From Pseudocercospora fijiensis CIRAD86 (lineage: Eukaryota > Ascomycota > Dothideomycetes > Mycosphaerellales > Mycosphaerellaceae): a stretch of 64,000 nt of DNA. The stretch covers positions 7,707,584 to 7,771,583 of the forward strand of contig NW_006921532.1 of NCBI RefSeq assembly GCF_000340215.1. Reading direction: 5' to 3'. Position numbers and translations under genes: made by a program. Positions 21,610-33,806 of this stretch are shown here, in pieces; the stretch's first letter is position 1; each line of letters starts with the position of its first letter. The notes beneath the pieces were generated by a model. That model had not been told where the DNA came from and did no database searches. It saw nothing but the letters and a program-made list of their open reading frames with translations.

Positions 21610-21807
21610 ATGCCTCTCCTCGCCCGCCGCTTCTCCATTACGAATTTCTGCATCGCCTCTTCGGCGTTGGCGTTTCAGGTTTTTGTCCTGTATCCTTGGC
21701 ATCGGAAATTGGATCGCGAGTTTGAGGGGTTGAAGAGGGAGAATTTGAGGGTGGTGGAGGTGGTGCAGACGCAGACTCAGGTTCGAGGCGGAGGGTTGGG
21801 GGGTTGA
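21610..21807 (+). CDS. Small single-pass protein, likely conserved hypothetical
   Basis: 65 aa: a short basic start (MPLLARRFS), a hydrophobic segment (about 13-28, FCIASSALAFQVFVLY), then a charged helix (HRKLDREFEGLKRENLRVVEVV) and a Gly-rich tail. The layout, a membrane anchor followed by a coiled-coil-like helix, resembles small mitochondrial inner-membrane proteins of fungi, but I cannot name a family. The pyrimidine-rich leader and Kozak-like ACCATGCC support the start. The tail after residue 55 could be altered by an unseen intron. Confidence 0.6.
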   Translation: MPLLARRFSITNFCIASSALAFQVFVLYPWHRKLDREFEGLKRENLRVVEVVQTQTQVRGGGLGG

Positions 21808-21950
21808 AGGGGTGAGTGCGTTGGTGATGTTGTGTTGGTGCAGATTGTTGATGATTGAGCGGGTCGGTTTTGCTTCGATCGAGAGTCGCGGGTCTGGAGT
21901 TCTTGGTCTGTTGGGGCGGATAGAGGTGCGTGTTGCTTTCATGCAGCCAG

Positions 21951-22212
21951 TCAGTCCTAGAGGAAAGAGGGCCGTGGGTCTTGCCTGTACGATTCGTTCG
22001 AGGAGGTACATGGCACGGGTTCTTTGATGGAAATTGGAGGTGCTACCATTCTTGCTTGGCTGTTGGAGAGTCTTAGGAGGATAGAACTGTTTGCTTCTAT
22101 TATTCTCCCAGTCCTAGAGGAGAGCGGCGCGTAGGATTTCCTTGTGCTATTCGTGCGAGGAGATATGTGAGACGGGTTCTTTGATGGACTTTGGGAATGC
22201 TACCATTCTTGG
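21951..22212. repeat. Diverged direct repeat, about 160-bp spacing
   Basis: The segment beginning CAGTCCTAGAGGA at about 21953 and ending CTACCATTCTTG at about 22055 recurs, diverged, at about 22110-22212. Shared blocks include CGGGTTCTTTGATGGA and TGCTACCATTCTTG. It looks like an old imprecise tandem duplication between two genes. The region holds no supported gene. Confidence 0.7.
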
Positions 22213-22287
22213 TGTTGAGGAAGTCGACATGGACAAGGCGGAAGCAGGAAAGGCATTTTTCGATCGACTGTCGCACTTCTGCGTGCT

Positions 22288-23936
22288 CTAGGTCACATAT
22301 CGATACAGCGGGCTCTTATCACCCATATCGAGCAATTGCGCCTCCGTGTACCTCTCTTTCACTTCTTCTTCACCCATCAGATCCCTCTGCTTATTAATGC
22401 GGCTATACGCAATCCTAAGCAACAACGTACAAATGATCGCAGCAGTCAAGATCCCTAGACACAACCCGAAGCCCAAAGGATATTTTGGCGCCTGACTGGT
22501 CAGGTAGATGTTAGAGCCGATCGCACCTCCTAAGTTGCCGACGGAGATGAGCAATGCCATGCCTACCGCTCGTTTCCACGTTGGAGCAAGATTGTTGCCG
22601 ACCCATGAGAGGATTGTGATCAGAGGAGGGTAGACGCCAGCCGGAATTCCGAAGAGGAAGGCGTAGGTCAGGCCAGGGTAGCGTGGGTGTGGGATGGAGA
22701 GTAGAGCGATGAAGCAGCAGGCGCCAACTGCGTAAGGACCAATGATGAATGGCCAGCGTGTCTGTTTCTTGTCCGCAAGCCAGCTGAAGAAGACGGTGGA
22801 GATGGCGCCGAGGACGTAGATGGGGACTGTGAGGAGTTGTGCTTCCCAGGTCTTGTACCCAAGCTCTTTGATGATTGTTGGGGCGGAGTAGGTAAAGCCG
22901 TAGAGACATATCTTGACGAGCATGACCGTCAGCTGATATCCGTGCTTGTTGTCGATGGAAGCATGTACTTACCGAATTCCCCCAGTAAATGATAACCGCA
23001 AACCAGATCTTCCATTCCAGAAGAGCCTCTCGGAGGAAATGCCATTGGAATCCATCATGGGTGTTTACATGGCCTGCTTTGGTCCCAGCATCTTGCATGA
23101 GTCTTCTATCGATGATAGATTTCTCTTCGGGGGTTAAGAACGAGCACGTCGCTGGCGAATCTGGCAGAGTCCAGTACAAGCTCGCTCCGATGACCACGGT
23201 GACGATCCCTTCAAGAATGAATATCCACCGCCATCCTTCCAACCCACCAACCCCCTCCATCTTTTCGATCCCAAAAGCTAGCAGCCCAGAGAATGCTCCA
23301 GCCAAACTCGCAGCGCTGAAGAACACTGCAAGCCGAGTCTGCACTTCAAATCTACAATACCATGTCGTGAGTAAGTAGGTTGCAGCAGGGAAGAAGCCTG
23401 ACTCGGTGAGTCCCAGGAGAATTCGAGTGACGTAAAGGTGATTGTGGTTCTGCACAAGGCCTTGACATGTCATGACAATTCCCCAGCTGACCATCAAAAT
23501 CATCATCCATACCGAAGGACGGATCAGTTTCAAGACGATGTTGCTGGGGACTTCGAAGATGGCGTAGGGGAAGAAGAAGACTGTATACCATGCATGCATC
23601 AGCGGTCGTCACTCCGCAAATCTTATCTCATCGAGTACCTGTCAATGCAAGATTGTATTCCGCTCCCGTGAGGTTTAGATCCTCATTCATTCCAGCTACT
23701 TTAGCATTCCCGATATTCCCACGGTCGAGGAAAGCCAAGAGATACAGCAATGTCAACATAGGAACTAGCCGAAAGTCGACTTTCCGCAGAATCCGAGCCG
23801 TCTGCTTGTCGTGATAGTCGGGGAGATCGGTTTCGTCGAGCCCGCCATAGGGTGGTGTCGCTTTTTCGACGGCGTCAGTGCTGTGGTCTGTGGATTCGAA
23901 GGCTGTGACATCTTTCTTCTCGTTAGGAGCTGACAT
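22288..23936 (-). CDS. MFS transporter, allantoate permease / anion:cation symporter type
   Basis: Three exons on the minus strand, 23936-23639, 23580-22973 and 22932-22288, give 516 aa. Introns are 58 bp (GTACTC...ACAG) and 40 bp (GTAAGT...TCAG). The loop after helix 1 carries LDRGNIGNAKVAGM (about 69-82), the signature of the Dal5/Tna1-like anion:cation symporter family, and about twelve hydrophobic segments follow. VFFFPYAIFEVPSN, LLGLTESGFFPAATYLLTTWY and GWRWIFILEGIVTVVIG are family hallmarks. Such carriers import organic anions such as allantoate, nicotinate, pantothenate or biotin precursors across the plasma membrane by proton symport; the substrate cannot be assigned. The 40-bp second intron is short but keeps phase (WGNSLTVMLVKICLYGF). 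The C-terminal cytosolic tail ends PLYRYVT. Confidence 0.9.
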
Positions 23937-24623
23937 TTTGGACGTCGCGAGGGGAGGGGAGGAGGAGAAGGATGGGAATTTGTAAGATGGCGGTGGAACA
24001 TATTGGACAGCTAGCTCGCTGCATGTTCCCTTTGACGGTCATTTTTCGGATCCGTGGTCGGATCTTGCGGTCTCAAATAAGTCATGGATGCCATATGGAT
24101 CATTCTGCAGTAGTTCGGATTCTTTTGCAGAGCCGAATGGGAGGCCGAGTTTGGTAATGCCGTCAGATGCCACGCCGTAGCTTTGGCATCTCTATCTGTA
24201 GGAGATTGCTCCGCGGCCTCGCTCGTTCTCCACGATTCTGGGGAAACTGAAGCGGGGTGCATCAATGCTATAGAATATGTGCTCGGAGTACTTGCCTTTC
24301 CGCTTGAAAGTTGAGCCTCATCAAGATGTGTAGAACTAGCGGTGTTCGACTCACCGCACTTCCATTTTGTTCGGGTGTTTCGTTACGCCTTTCTCTGCAA
24401 TTACAATGCTTCATCATGATATAGCCGAGTCTTTGCTTAACCGAAGACCGAACCAGCAGACTGCCTGCAGGAGATTCAGCTGTATTGCGAAACCGGCAAA
24501 TCAAAAAAATTTCCTCCAAGAACTATCTTCTAAGCCCCTACTCAATGTGGACGCCTGCGAGAGGCAGAGATGTATAGCCAGCAATCGCCAAAATCAGGCC
24601 ACTCCAAAGTCTGACGGAGGGCT
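23937..24623. other. Intergenic region between the MFS gene and the GPI-protein gene
   Basis: It contains the MFS promoter and the 3' flank of the surface-protein gene. Short overlapping frames on both strands show no domain. No repeat or RNA gene recognised. Confidence 0.45.
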
Positions 24624-25393
24624 CTAGATCAAAGCACCCACTACAGCCGCGCCAACAGGAACTATGACCTTGTAGATCTCACCAACAGATGTGGCGGCCG
24701 CGGCTCCAGCTTCTGATGTTGGAGTAGCGGTGCAACTCGCGCCAGAAGATAGCAGCTTCTCGGCACCGGCAGTGATAGGGATCGGAGCATAGTTGAAGTC
24801 GTCCTTGTTCGTAAGAGTGGTGGTTGTTGAGGTTGCAGTGCTTTGGCCCTATATTACGAACTGTGAGTGGTTTTCTAAGCTGCCTCTCCGTACCGGAAAA
24901 ACTCACTGCAATAGAACCAGAAATCGATCCTATACAGACTGCCTCGCTGGCTGATCCTGGAGGTCCGTCAAGGCTGCAGCTTTCCGAAAAGGCGACGACT
25001 GCTCCTATGGAGCTCGTGGAGTACTGTATCACATATTGCGAAGGGCCTTGGGTGACAGTGACCTAGCACGAGGTCAGTATGGGCCTGGACATTGCAGAGG
25101 CACACAGCTTTGATGGAGTGGGCCACGAACCACGGCATCTGAACCTGAGGCACAGATCGGGTCTTCTGTGTTGGTGCACTGCATTGCCAGAACTGTATCG
25201 CATGGGTTTGCGGTAACGACCGAGGCTGCAAAACTAGTAGTATATAAGCCGACTAGTCTAGTAATAGTAGTTTGCACAACCCTAGTTGCAGTAGCGGCTC
25301 CTAAGGAGCTCTAGGTTCCGCAAGTAGTATTCTAAGTAGTAGTACCTAAGGCTATCGTAGCGATTATAAGAAGCTAGAGGAATATCTTAGCGT
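24624..25393 (-). pseudogene. GPI-anchored-type surface protein gene, 5' end broken by RIP
   Basis: Three exons on the minus strand: from about 25393 to 25131, 25062-24907 and 24848-24624. The introns (25063-25130 and 24849-24906) keep phase. The downstream part is Ser/Thr-rich with paired Cys (TANPCDTVLAMQC; TEDPICASG; SESCSLDG). It ends in a small-residue ω-like site and a hydrophobic tail (VIVPVGAAVVGALI) before TAG 24624-24626, as in GPI-anchored cell-wall proteins. Upstream of about 25230 the DNA switches to RIP-like composition. There the same frame still reads as a hydrophobic leader (LLIIATIAL) and a Thr-rich stretch, but TAG stops occur at 25311-25313, 25332-25334 and 25374-25376, each one C-to-T change from CAG. 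The start codon is lost or altered (ATA near 25391). It is probably non-functional as it stands. A GTG-initiated or downstream-ATG shorter product is possible. Confidence 0.7.
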
Positions 25394-26729
25394 AGTAGTA
25401 GTAGGCGAGTTAGAAGTTAGTACGTCGTTTAATTAAGCTAGAGAGGGTTATAAGCTCTTACGAGAGTAAATAGCCTTGCTTTTACGTATCGATTACTTAT
25501 AGTCTTATATATTAAATTTACGCTATATATACTTATTATTATAGACTATAGCTTTAGCCTTTAGTAAGCGGCTTAGGAGCTAAGGATTGCTATATATCTA
25601 ATTGTAACGCTTCTAAAACGAGGTATAGTCGATAGGCGCTACGTAATTAGGGCTCCTACCTAACTAGTCTTCTTAATTAGAGTCGAATAGCTAGATAAGC
25701 GCTAGCGCTTAAATCCTATAAGGCTAGGCGTAGACCGTAATTCCGCGGCGGTACAATTGCGAGCGAAGCTCTTACTACTGCCCTAGAACCTCTTAAAGCT
25801 AACCTAAAGATTGCGGCTAACTATAACTAAAAGACGATACTAAGATAATATAATAGTAATCCGAGGATAGTATAATATAATAACGATGTAAAAATAATAT
25901 AGGAATAGTATAGCGATAATATAATAGCAATCTAAGGATAGTATAATATAACAACGATATAAAAATAATATAGGAATAGTATAGCGATAATATAATAGAA
26001 AAATAATAATTTAATTATAAAAAGGAATACGAGCTTTTACTATATATAAGCAAGTAGTAAGTAAGGGGGCTTATAAGTAGGGTAGAAGCTTCGCTCGTAT
26101 ATTATAGGTATACGTAGCTACTTATTAGTATATATTACTAGTAGTCTATAAAGTAAGCTATAGACGCTAGATATAAATACTAGAGTAGCTAATTATTTAA
26201 AGTAATTTTTTTATATCCCGCGATAGCTTAGTTATAGTAATATAAGATAGAGAAGGCAAAGAATAATACGCTAGTATTATAATAAAGTATTATAAAGTAA
26301 AAACTAAGGCTTAGAGAGTACTATAGAATCGTATTATTAAAGATAAGGCCCTAACTAGAAGAAGCGTATAGGGGCTCTAGAGTAGGCTATTACTAGCTTA
26401 TAGAATAGTACTAGTAGTATACTTAGTGTACTACTGCCTTCTAGTAGTACTATCGCTATATCTATTAAGAATTAATAGTTATAGGAAAGCCTTAACTATA
26501 AGCTAAGCGAGCCTACTAGAGATACTTTTAAATTAATTTAGCTAATAGATATAGAAGATCCCTAATCCTACTAGCTCTATATAAGAACCTAAGTAAGTAA
26601 AGTCTTCTATCCTATCTTCGTAAATCTTGTGTAATAGTTATGTGATGTTTTTATATATACTATATTACTAATCCGCTAGCGCGAAGCCTACTTAGCGTAT
26701 ACGCGGAGATACTCGGTAGCCGGTACAGT
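25232..26729. other. RIP-degraded repeat of unidentified origin
   Basis: AT-shifted sequence with almost no CpA/TpG and no frame of 60 codons. The first 160 bp cover the mutated 5' end of the surface-protein gene. The rest gives no recognisable protein relic. It carries a 71-bp tandem array and ends where hAT copy 1 begins. Confidence 0.6.
25844..25998. repeat. 71-bp tandem repeat, 2.2 copies
   Basis: Units start at 25844, 25915 and (partial) 25986 with GATAATATAATAG. The two full copies differ at a few positions, nearly all transitions. Confidence 0.85.
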
Positions 26730-26954
26730 TAGACCCCGTAGCAGTTTAGTTTCCGAACTACTGAACGTATATAGTCCAGTTTCTTAGCGGCGAACTAGCT
26801 CCCTAGTTCCGGTTTAGTTTTTTCGAACTATATAGATTCCTAGTTTAAACTAGAGACTATATTAGTTTTACTATAAGGACACTCTTATTCGACTACCGGC
26901 TACGATTGCCGGCTATAATAGTAATTCTATTATATTTACTACGCTCTTTTGCCG

Positions 26955-27228
26955 TTACTAGAGCGTAGTTACCGTTACTAGGGCGTAGTTGCCGTTACTA
27001 GGGCGTAGTTTTGCTATAAGGATACTCTTATTCGACTACCGGCTACGATTGCCGGCTATAATAGTTACTAGGTTATATTTACTACGCTCTATTACCGTTA
27101 CTAGGGCGTAGTTGCCGTTACTAGGGCGTAGTTACCGTTACTAGGGCGTAGTTACTATTACTAGGGCGTAGTTGCTATTACTAGGGCGTAGTTGCTATTA
27201 CTAGGGCGTAGTTACCGTAGTTACGAAA
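26955..27228. repeat. 20-bp tandem repeats in the hAT 5' region
   Basis: Units of the type GCCGTTACTAGGGCGTAGTT occur in two blocks (26955-27010 and 27085-27228) separated by a duplicated CTATAAGGACACTC segment. The same arrays occur in copy 2 at 47525-47575 and 59855-60035. Subterminal arrays of this kind can be transposase-binding sites in hAT elements, which is an inference. Confidence 0.85.
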
Positions 27229-27654
27229 GCTTACCTATATAACGTTACGTAGGCGGTAACAATTAGGGCTTCGCGATATTCTTATACTTTTAACTTCTTC
27301 CTCTATATCTATACCGATAATAACTACTATACGCTACGCCCCTGCCCCTTTTCCTTATAATAGTAAGAGAGAAGCGCGCCGCGCGCTAAATAGAAAATAG
27401 AACTAAAGACCGCGAGTTTGTTTTACCTAAGCGTCTAACTAAAAAGCGTAAGACTAAAAAGGAGTACTCTACGAAGAAGAATTCTATACGAGACCGCGAG
27501 AGAAAGGAGAAGATAGATAAGGATAGCTAGCGCCTATAGAAAAAAGTAAAGGTTAGAATAAGAAGATAACCTAAGAAAAGGCTAAGAGGAGGAAAGAATT
27601 GCGGCTAGTTTTCGAGCGTAAAGTTCTAGTAGCGTAAATTAATCTAGCTAGCGG

Positions 27655-27702
27655 CCGTAGCTAGTAGCTATAGCCGGTAGCTATAGCCGGTAGCTATAGC
27701 CG
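27655..27702. repeat. 13-bp TAGCTATAGCCGG repeats
   Basis: Three perfect 13-bp units in tandem. Related CCGGCTATAG-type units recur within the same element at about 28240-28265, 29636-29665 and 30650-30680, and at the corresponding places in copy 2 (60535-60575, 61115-61140, 62503-62575). In copy 2 the 62.5-kb cluster has expanded to about six units. Confidence 0.85.
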
Positions 27703-30700
27703 GTATATTTTTCTTTAATACGTTAACTAATAGTATTTAGACCTATAGCCGCTATCTCTATCGATACGACCGATAGTAACGGAGATATTTAGATAGCTAA
27801 GAACAATAATACTAGAGTTTAGGATACCGCGATAGAGCGTAATACTACGAATAAAGGAACTAAAAAAGCGAGGAGATACTATACGTCGATCTAGTAATAG
27901 GTATAGTCTTAGGGCCTAACGCTATAAACGATAAGCGCTAGAAGTAGATCGAGTATAGTTAAAGAGACGAGATACTAGTAAAGGGCTAAGGTATAAGTCC
28001 TATTAATCTAGAAAATTATAGTTAAAGCTACTACGAAAAGCTAGTAAGGATTAGAATCGAGACTAGTTATCTTTATATCCTCGATATAGAGTAGAAGTTT
28101 CTTTATTAGTATTAGAGCGAAGCCTTTACGTCTATAAAGGTAAAGTAGCTTACGATTAATACGATCGGGGCTAGGTATCTAGGGACGGTAGAAGTATTAC
28201 TAAAGGAGGAAGGGGTATAGGTAATTATTCTATACTCGGTATATATAGCCGGCATTTATAGCCGGTAGATACTAATAGTTAAATAGAAAGCGTTTCTCGA
28301 AGGTAGAGTACTACTACTATATAAAATCTTTACTAAGATAGAGAGGGCTTATATCCGGAATCTAAGCTACTAGTAGGATAGGTTAGCGTTAGAATTCTCT
28401 AAATCTCTATATAAGCCTCCGAAGGATTACCTATTTTAGCGATACGGCTTTATCTCGACTACTCCGTAGGTACTCGAAGAAGCTCGAGCGCTCTTTAAGG
28501 TCTTTACTAAGAAGCGGAAGGAGTTCGAGGATTAGGATTAGTTAATAGAGCTATTAGTTAGTCTTAGGTTTCGTAGTTAGACTCGGCCTAAGTATTTGCT
28601 TATCGAGTATCTTATATCGAAAGAGGATAGATTAAGACTAAAAACGAGCTTAGATTCGTTAGGTATAGTAGCTCGGTTCTATTAGTAGGAAAGAGCCGCC
28701 GTATAGAAAGTAAAATTTAGGTAGTTAGGGTAGCTAGGAAAGAAATTCTAGTAGTTAGGCTAGCTAGGGTAGCTAGGAAAAAAAATATAGTAGTTAGGTA
28801 GCTAGGAAACAAAAAAAAGGTAGCTAGCTATATACTACCTAGCTATACCTAACGATACGATACTATAAAAGAAAGGGTATTTCCCTATAGCTACTAGTAT
28901 ATATCTACTACTCCTAAGTCCTTACCTTACTATACGAAACTTTAAAACATACTAACCGATATTGTATATATACTAGGCGCTATACTAGGAAGGGTAATAA
29001 CGAGAAGATAGTCGAAATAGTCTAGTATATAAGCGAGATTACGACAACGTCGAGAGGAGGTCGTATACTTACTTTCGGGCCTATCGAGTCCTAGACGACA
29101 ATTAGGGCTAGATTTATCCTCTCCGAATCCTAGTAGTAGGAATTTATTATAGGATACTACTACCTAGTCCTTACCTTTACGGAGTCTAAGTAGAAGGTTA
29201 TTCGGAGATATAAGAATATCGAGTATTAACCCGGAAATCTTCGAAAAGGCTAGCTAGGCGTATCTTTAGAAACCTAAGTATATAGAGCAGTTTAATTAAT
29301 AGGTCTATAAGATATAGTTCCCTTTATACTTACGTTCGAAGGAGTATAAACTCCGGAAGTACTCGATATAATAGGGGAGTAAGGAGCGAACGGATACATT
29401 CTAGAAGTTCTTTATAGAGGGGGTATTATACTATTATACGACTTCTCGACTTAAAGGTTAACTAGTAATTGTCTATAACTTCTACGGTTTAATCTTAAAA
29501 TACCCGAAACTAGGGGATAGGAACTTATCGCCTACGAACTATCTCTATTCTAAACGGTATCGGGAATCTTAAGGAGAGAGGAGAGTTAATATAGATATAG
29601 CGTTCTAGAAAGAGGTACGTCTTCTAAAATACCGGCTATAGCTACCGGCTATAGATTCTAGCTACTTTAATTAACTATAGAGATATAGCTAATTATTATA
29701 GGCTACGCTTAAGGAAGCTCTAGGATTAAAGGCTACCGATTTCTCCCCCGAAGACTTTAAGTAACTAGTAAACGAAATACTAGCTATAAACGGTCTTCCG
29801 GAAGACTTCTACGAAAGGGAGTCTATATAGAAGATATACCTATATCTTATAAACTACCCTTCCCTATTTCTCGGCGCTATAATATAGCGTATTATATTAG
29901 AAAAGAATAAAGAGGCTACGTTAGACGATATTCGGGAGATCCTCCGTAATACTCGCCGAATAGCTATTACTATCGATAGCTAGTTAAGCCGGACTATAAG
30001 AACCTCCTTCCTCTCGATTATACTATACTTTATTAATTCGGATTAGAAACTCTAGGAACTTATAATCGGATTCCCTAAAATTCTAGGTTCCTATACTAGT
30101 AAGGATATAGCGAAGCTTATCTATACGGTAATAGATAGGGTTAGCGTAATAACGAAACTAATCTCGATTACTACGGATAACGCTAGTAATAATCGAATAT
30201 TATATAAGGCGTTATATATATAATTCACTCGCGTATATCTTTAAAATTACTAATCGTATCGATAGGGTCGAGTACGTAAAGGAGATTATAAGGTCTATAA
30301 TCTAGCTTAATCTTCCGAATATTAAGCTCGCTACGATTTCGGATATATACGATAATACGTACGATAATAACGATAAAGAGGAGCCTAGTAATAGCTCTAG
30401 CCCTATTAAATCGGAGCCGACGTCGATACTAGTTATATCCCTAAAGAAGTTTCCCTACCTCGCTTATATAGTTTAAATCGTAATCCGAGCCCTCTTTAAG
30501 ACGCTTAAAATTACACTATTAAACGACGACTAATAGAAGATCCTAGATAAGGATAAAGCAAAGTCGAAAGTCGAGAAACTCGTTATAGTAATAAGATAGG
30601 ATAAGGTAGAGAGCCTTACTCTCGTTTTATATAAGATATAACTTTTATCCGTAGCTAGTACCTATAGCTAGTAACCTAGTATAGTTCTAACTCTTTTTCT

Positions 30701-32309
30701 CTAGCTTCGTCGTCTAGTAATATATACGAACTCGAGGTTATAGAGATATAACTAATTCGAGGCTATTTAAAAGAACCTAATCGAGTGCCCTAAAACCGAT
30801 ACCTAGAATATTATATAGAATAAGCGATAGTAAAAGCGGCCTCCTTAGCGCCTACTCTATTTTACCTAAGACGTTAAGACCTAGTTCGATTCGACTTTCT
30901 ATATAGTTACGAGGAAATATACTTTACGTACCGCTCTCGAGATCTATTAGAGTTCCGAGGGTATTAAGTAGCTCGGGCTCACCTCCGCCGAATAGCGCTA
31001 AGTAGAGTATCTCGTCGATATTAGTAAGTATTACGCGAAGGTTACTACTACGATTAGAAGAACCCGAGGACCGACAATCTACCTTATCTTTACGTACTAT
31101 AACTAGCTCTTTAACGAGCTCGACGAAACCGTAGCTAAGCTAGCTAAGAAGAGCGTTCCCTAGAAAGTAGCTATAATAAAAGCTATAGATACCTCCTATA
31201 CTAAGTTATATAAATATTATAGTACTACCTTTAAGTCGTTCGGGGATATCTATAGCGTTATGTACTTACTTACTTCGGCAGAAAAGGATATATACTAGTA
31301 GAGGCTAGAATAGAAAGGCGACGAGGAATAGCCTAAGTATTACTAGACTTTTCTAGAAAAGATATTCTACGAGCGTTAGAAAGAAACTAGTCTAAATATA
31401 GCTCCTATAAAGAAAAAGAAGGTTTAGAAGGCTCCGATATTATACCTATTTTATAGGTAAAAAGTAGAGATAGAAGAGGAAGCAACTACTAAAGTAAATA
31501 AAGAAGAGTTCGATCTCTATTAGCGCGCGAGTACGTACTAAACCTATAGGCTCGGAAAGAAGGCTAATACTATAGGGCACTTTAGGGTTAGGGTTAGGCG
31601 TATAGCGGGCGTATAGTAGGGCGCCGGCGTCGGGCTAATTAGCTATAACTAGCGATATAGTAAGGGCCGCGGGCTAATTAGCTATAACTAGCGATAGGAA
31701 CGCTCGCCCTTACGCGCGACGTCTACGAGCTCTATTTACTATTTATCGCCTCCCTTATAGAACTATTCTCTATTTATTCGATATTATAATATCGAAGGTA
31801 TAAAAGAATATATTCTCGCGCCTACTCGTAGGCCGCCTACGTATATTATAAGCTAAATAAGAAGGTAGTCGTATTCTAAGTCGTATCTCGACTATGCCCG
31901 TATTAGGCTAATTAGCTATAACTAGCGATACAGCTCTAGCTAATTAGCTATAACTAGCGATACGGCTAGGCTTAGGGTTATACCTCGCTACCTCCTACTC
32001 GTAGCTCTCGATACGTCGAAGCGCTTCTAGTTAGTAGAGTACTCTCTACGAGCTATACCGCGAAGATACCCTCTATAGCCTTCGCGAAGTAGTCTTAATA
32101 ACTCGCTATACTCTATATACGACTAAAGACGCATTTAATAGTAAAGTCGGTATCTATACTAAGGTTAGTCTCGCCTTTACCTTTAACGCGCCGCCCGTTG
32201 TATACTAACCTAAGCAGATTTATATCTACGGCGCGACTTTGTCTATATATAGCTTCGCTATTTACGTTACTTTTAGTCTCCTCTATACTAGTAAGAAAGT
32301 CCTATAGGA

Positions 32310-33006
32310 ACAGTTAAAGCGCCTTATCGCCGGTAGCTTAGTCGTTCTTATACTAATAAATAACAAGTTCGTATCTCGCGCTATTATCGCTACTATTACT
32401 ACTCGACTACTAGAGAGACTTTAGTAGAATCTACCTAAGCTTAATCTCGCTTTTATCCGTCCCGAGGAGTTAGAGCTAGATCCTACTACGGAATATCTTA
32501 TAGTAGAGGACCGTAGCAGACTTTTCGAAGCTAATCGGTATACCTTACTTAGCCTTTAGCGTATAATACGCGAGGTTTTCGCCTTATTAGAGTACCTCGT
32601 TAGTATATAGTTTCGCATTTTAGCGCCTAAGTATATTAAAGTATAGCCGAAGCGAGATCTAAGCTCTATCCTAGTTAATAAATCTAACGAGAGCTTCGAG
32701 AATATTAATATTATTAAGTACTAGCCTTCTAAGCCTAATAGGGCTCTAGACGCCTCTTAACCGGAGGCGCTTCGTCGTATCCTAACGAAGTAGCTTGCTA
32801 TTATTTAAGGCCTACCCGGAACTAGTAAGACCTATATCTCTATATAAGCTATTAAAGTAGTACTTAAGAACTAGAATAAGGGCGATCTACTAATAATTAT
32901 CGCTTATTAAACTAACTACGCTATCGACTAGTTTTTACGTTATATCGCTATATTTAAGAAAGAATTTATACGTCTCGGTAGTCGTAGTAAGGATAAGGAT
33001 ATCGTT
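32310..33006 (+). pseudogene. Superfamily 1 (UPF1/NFX1-like) helicase relic, copy A
   Basis: The conceptual translation contains LRRILTK-x-LAII-x-GLPGTSKTYIS. This is a Walker A motif (32809-32832) whose expected GPPGTGKT has become GLPGTSKT through changes of the RIP type (CCN to CTN, GGT to AGT). It is followed by KGDLLIIIAY-x-TNYAID-x-FLRYIAIF, matching the motif Ia 'TN.A.D.LL' of UPF1/NFX1-like SF1 helicases, and then FIRLGSRSKDKDIVK. Gln and Trp positions have become TAG. The helicase part is cut by the hairpin array at 33007. Family choice is by motif memory. Confidence 0.65.
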
Positions 33007-33216
33007 AAGCCGCTTCGTTAGAATACGACGAAGCGCTTCTAGTTAGTAAGCCGCTTCGTTAGGATACGACGAAGTGCTTCTAGTTCTAGCTAGTAAGCCG
33101 CTTTATTAGAATACGACGAAGCGCTTCTAGTTCTAGCTAGTAAGCCGCTTCGTTAGGATACGACGAAGCGCTTCTAGTTAGTAAGCCGCTTCGTTAGAAT
33201 ACAACGAAGCGCTTAA
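33007..33216. repeat. CGCTTCGT/ACGAAGCG hairpin array, copy A
   Basis: Five units of about 41-52 bp, each with AAGCCGCTTCGT and, a few bases on, ACGAAGCGCTT in inverted orientation. The array sits directly in the helicase frame. Copy B has three units at 39292-39407. Confidence 0.88.
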
Positions 33217-33806
33217 GAAATATTAAAGTAAGAAGGCGTTCGTATTCTAAGTCGTATCTCGACCGCGCCCGCGTCTAGCTAATTAGCTATAACTAGCGAT
33301 ATAGCCCTCGCTCTATTAGAATACGACGGAGCGCTTCTAGTTAAGAAATATATAAAGTACTACGAAGTAGGCTTACCTACTAGCTATCTACCTCGGTATA
33401 TCTCGAGTCCTAGCTATCCCTATTCCTCTAAGTATTTCCCTCTAGCTTTAGGCTTTATATCGATACGTCTTCTAGGGAGTCGTATTCCTCTACCTCTAAT
33501 CCTCTAGTTCCGTAAGTAGGGATTTACCTATCTTCTTAGCTATACTTTTAGTCTTATATTAAGTATACGAGGTACCCTTTCCCGAAATCTAGCTAACCTA
33601 TCTACCCGATATTAATTAAACATTATTAGAACCTAGCTAACTGTCTAATTAAATAGCCTTCCTTCGCTATTATAGAAGGCTACTACGAACCTTACCTCGT
33701 ATCTCGTATTACTCCGCCTATCGCCTAGCAAGGACTTTTATCTTTAATAATAGACCTACCTATAATACTCTTTAGGTTTACTTATCCTACGGTACGATAG
33801 AGGAAT

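Larger units (their letters stand above)
26730..31569 (+). mobile_element. hAT-superfamily transposon, copy 1, RIP-degraded
   Basis: The left end starts TAGACCCCGTAG. The same start recurs at 47304 for copy 2, so the border is defined by comparison. The plus strand encodes a degraded hAT transposase: WKLWELIIGFPKILGSYTSKDIAKL followed by ITTDNASNN (DNASNN codons near 30176-30193), which matches the 'TDNASNN' block of hAT transposases. The coding relic runs to about 31560 (EEFDLYW near the end) and stops where the helicase element begins, so the 3' end with its TIR is missing. In-frame TAG/TAA codons are abundant. A 20-bp tandem array and 13-bp palindromic repeats lie inside. Confidence 0.85.

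Noticed and set aside
27085..27228. CRISPR-like array of short repeats
   Set aside because: The 20-bp units are directly adjacent with no unique spacers, and the organism is a fungus. It is a tandem array inside a hAT element.
31581..31598. A true chromosome end or healed telomere
   Set aside because: Only three TTAGGG-type units, sequence continues on both sides, and the same run recurs at the same position of a second repeat copy.
32310..33006. Helitron RepHel
   Set aside because: The motif block after Walker A (TN.A.D..LRYI) fits UPF1/NFX1-like helicases, not Pif1-type, and no Rep domain or TC...CTRR ends were seen.
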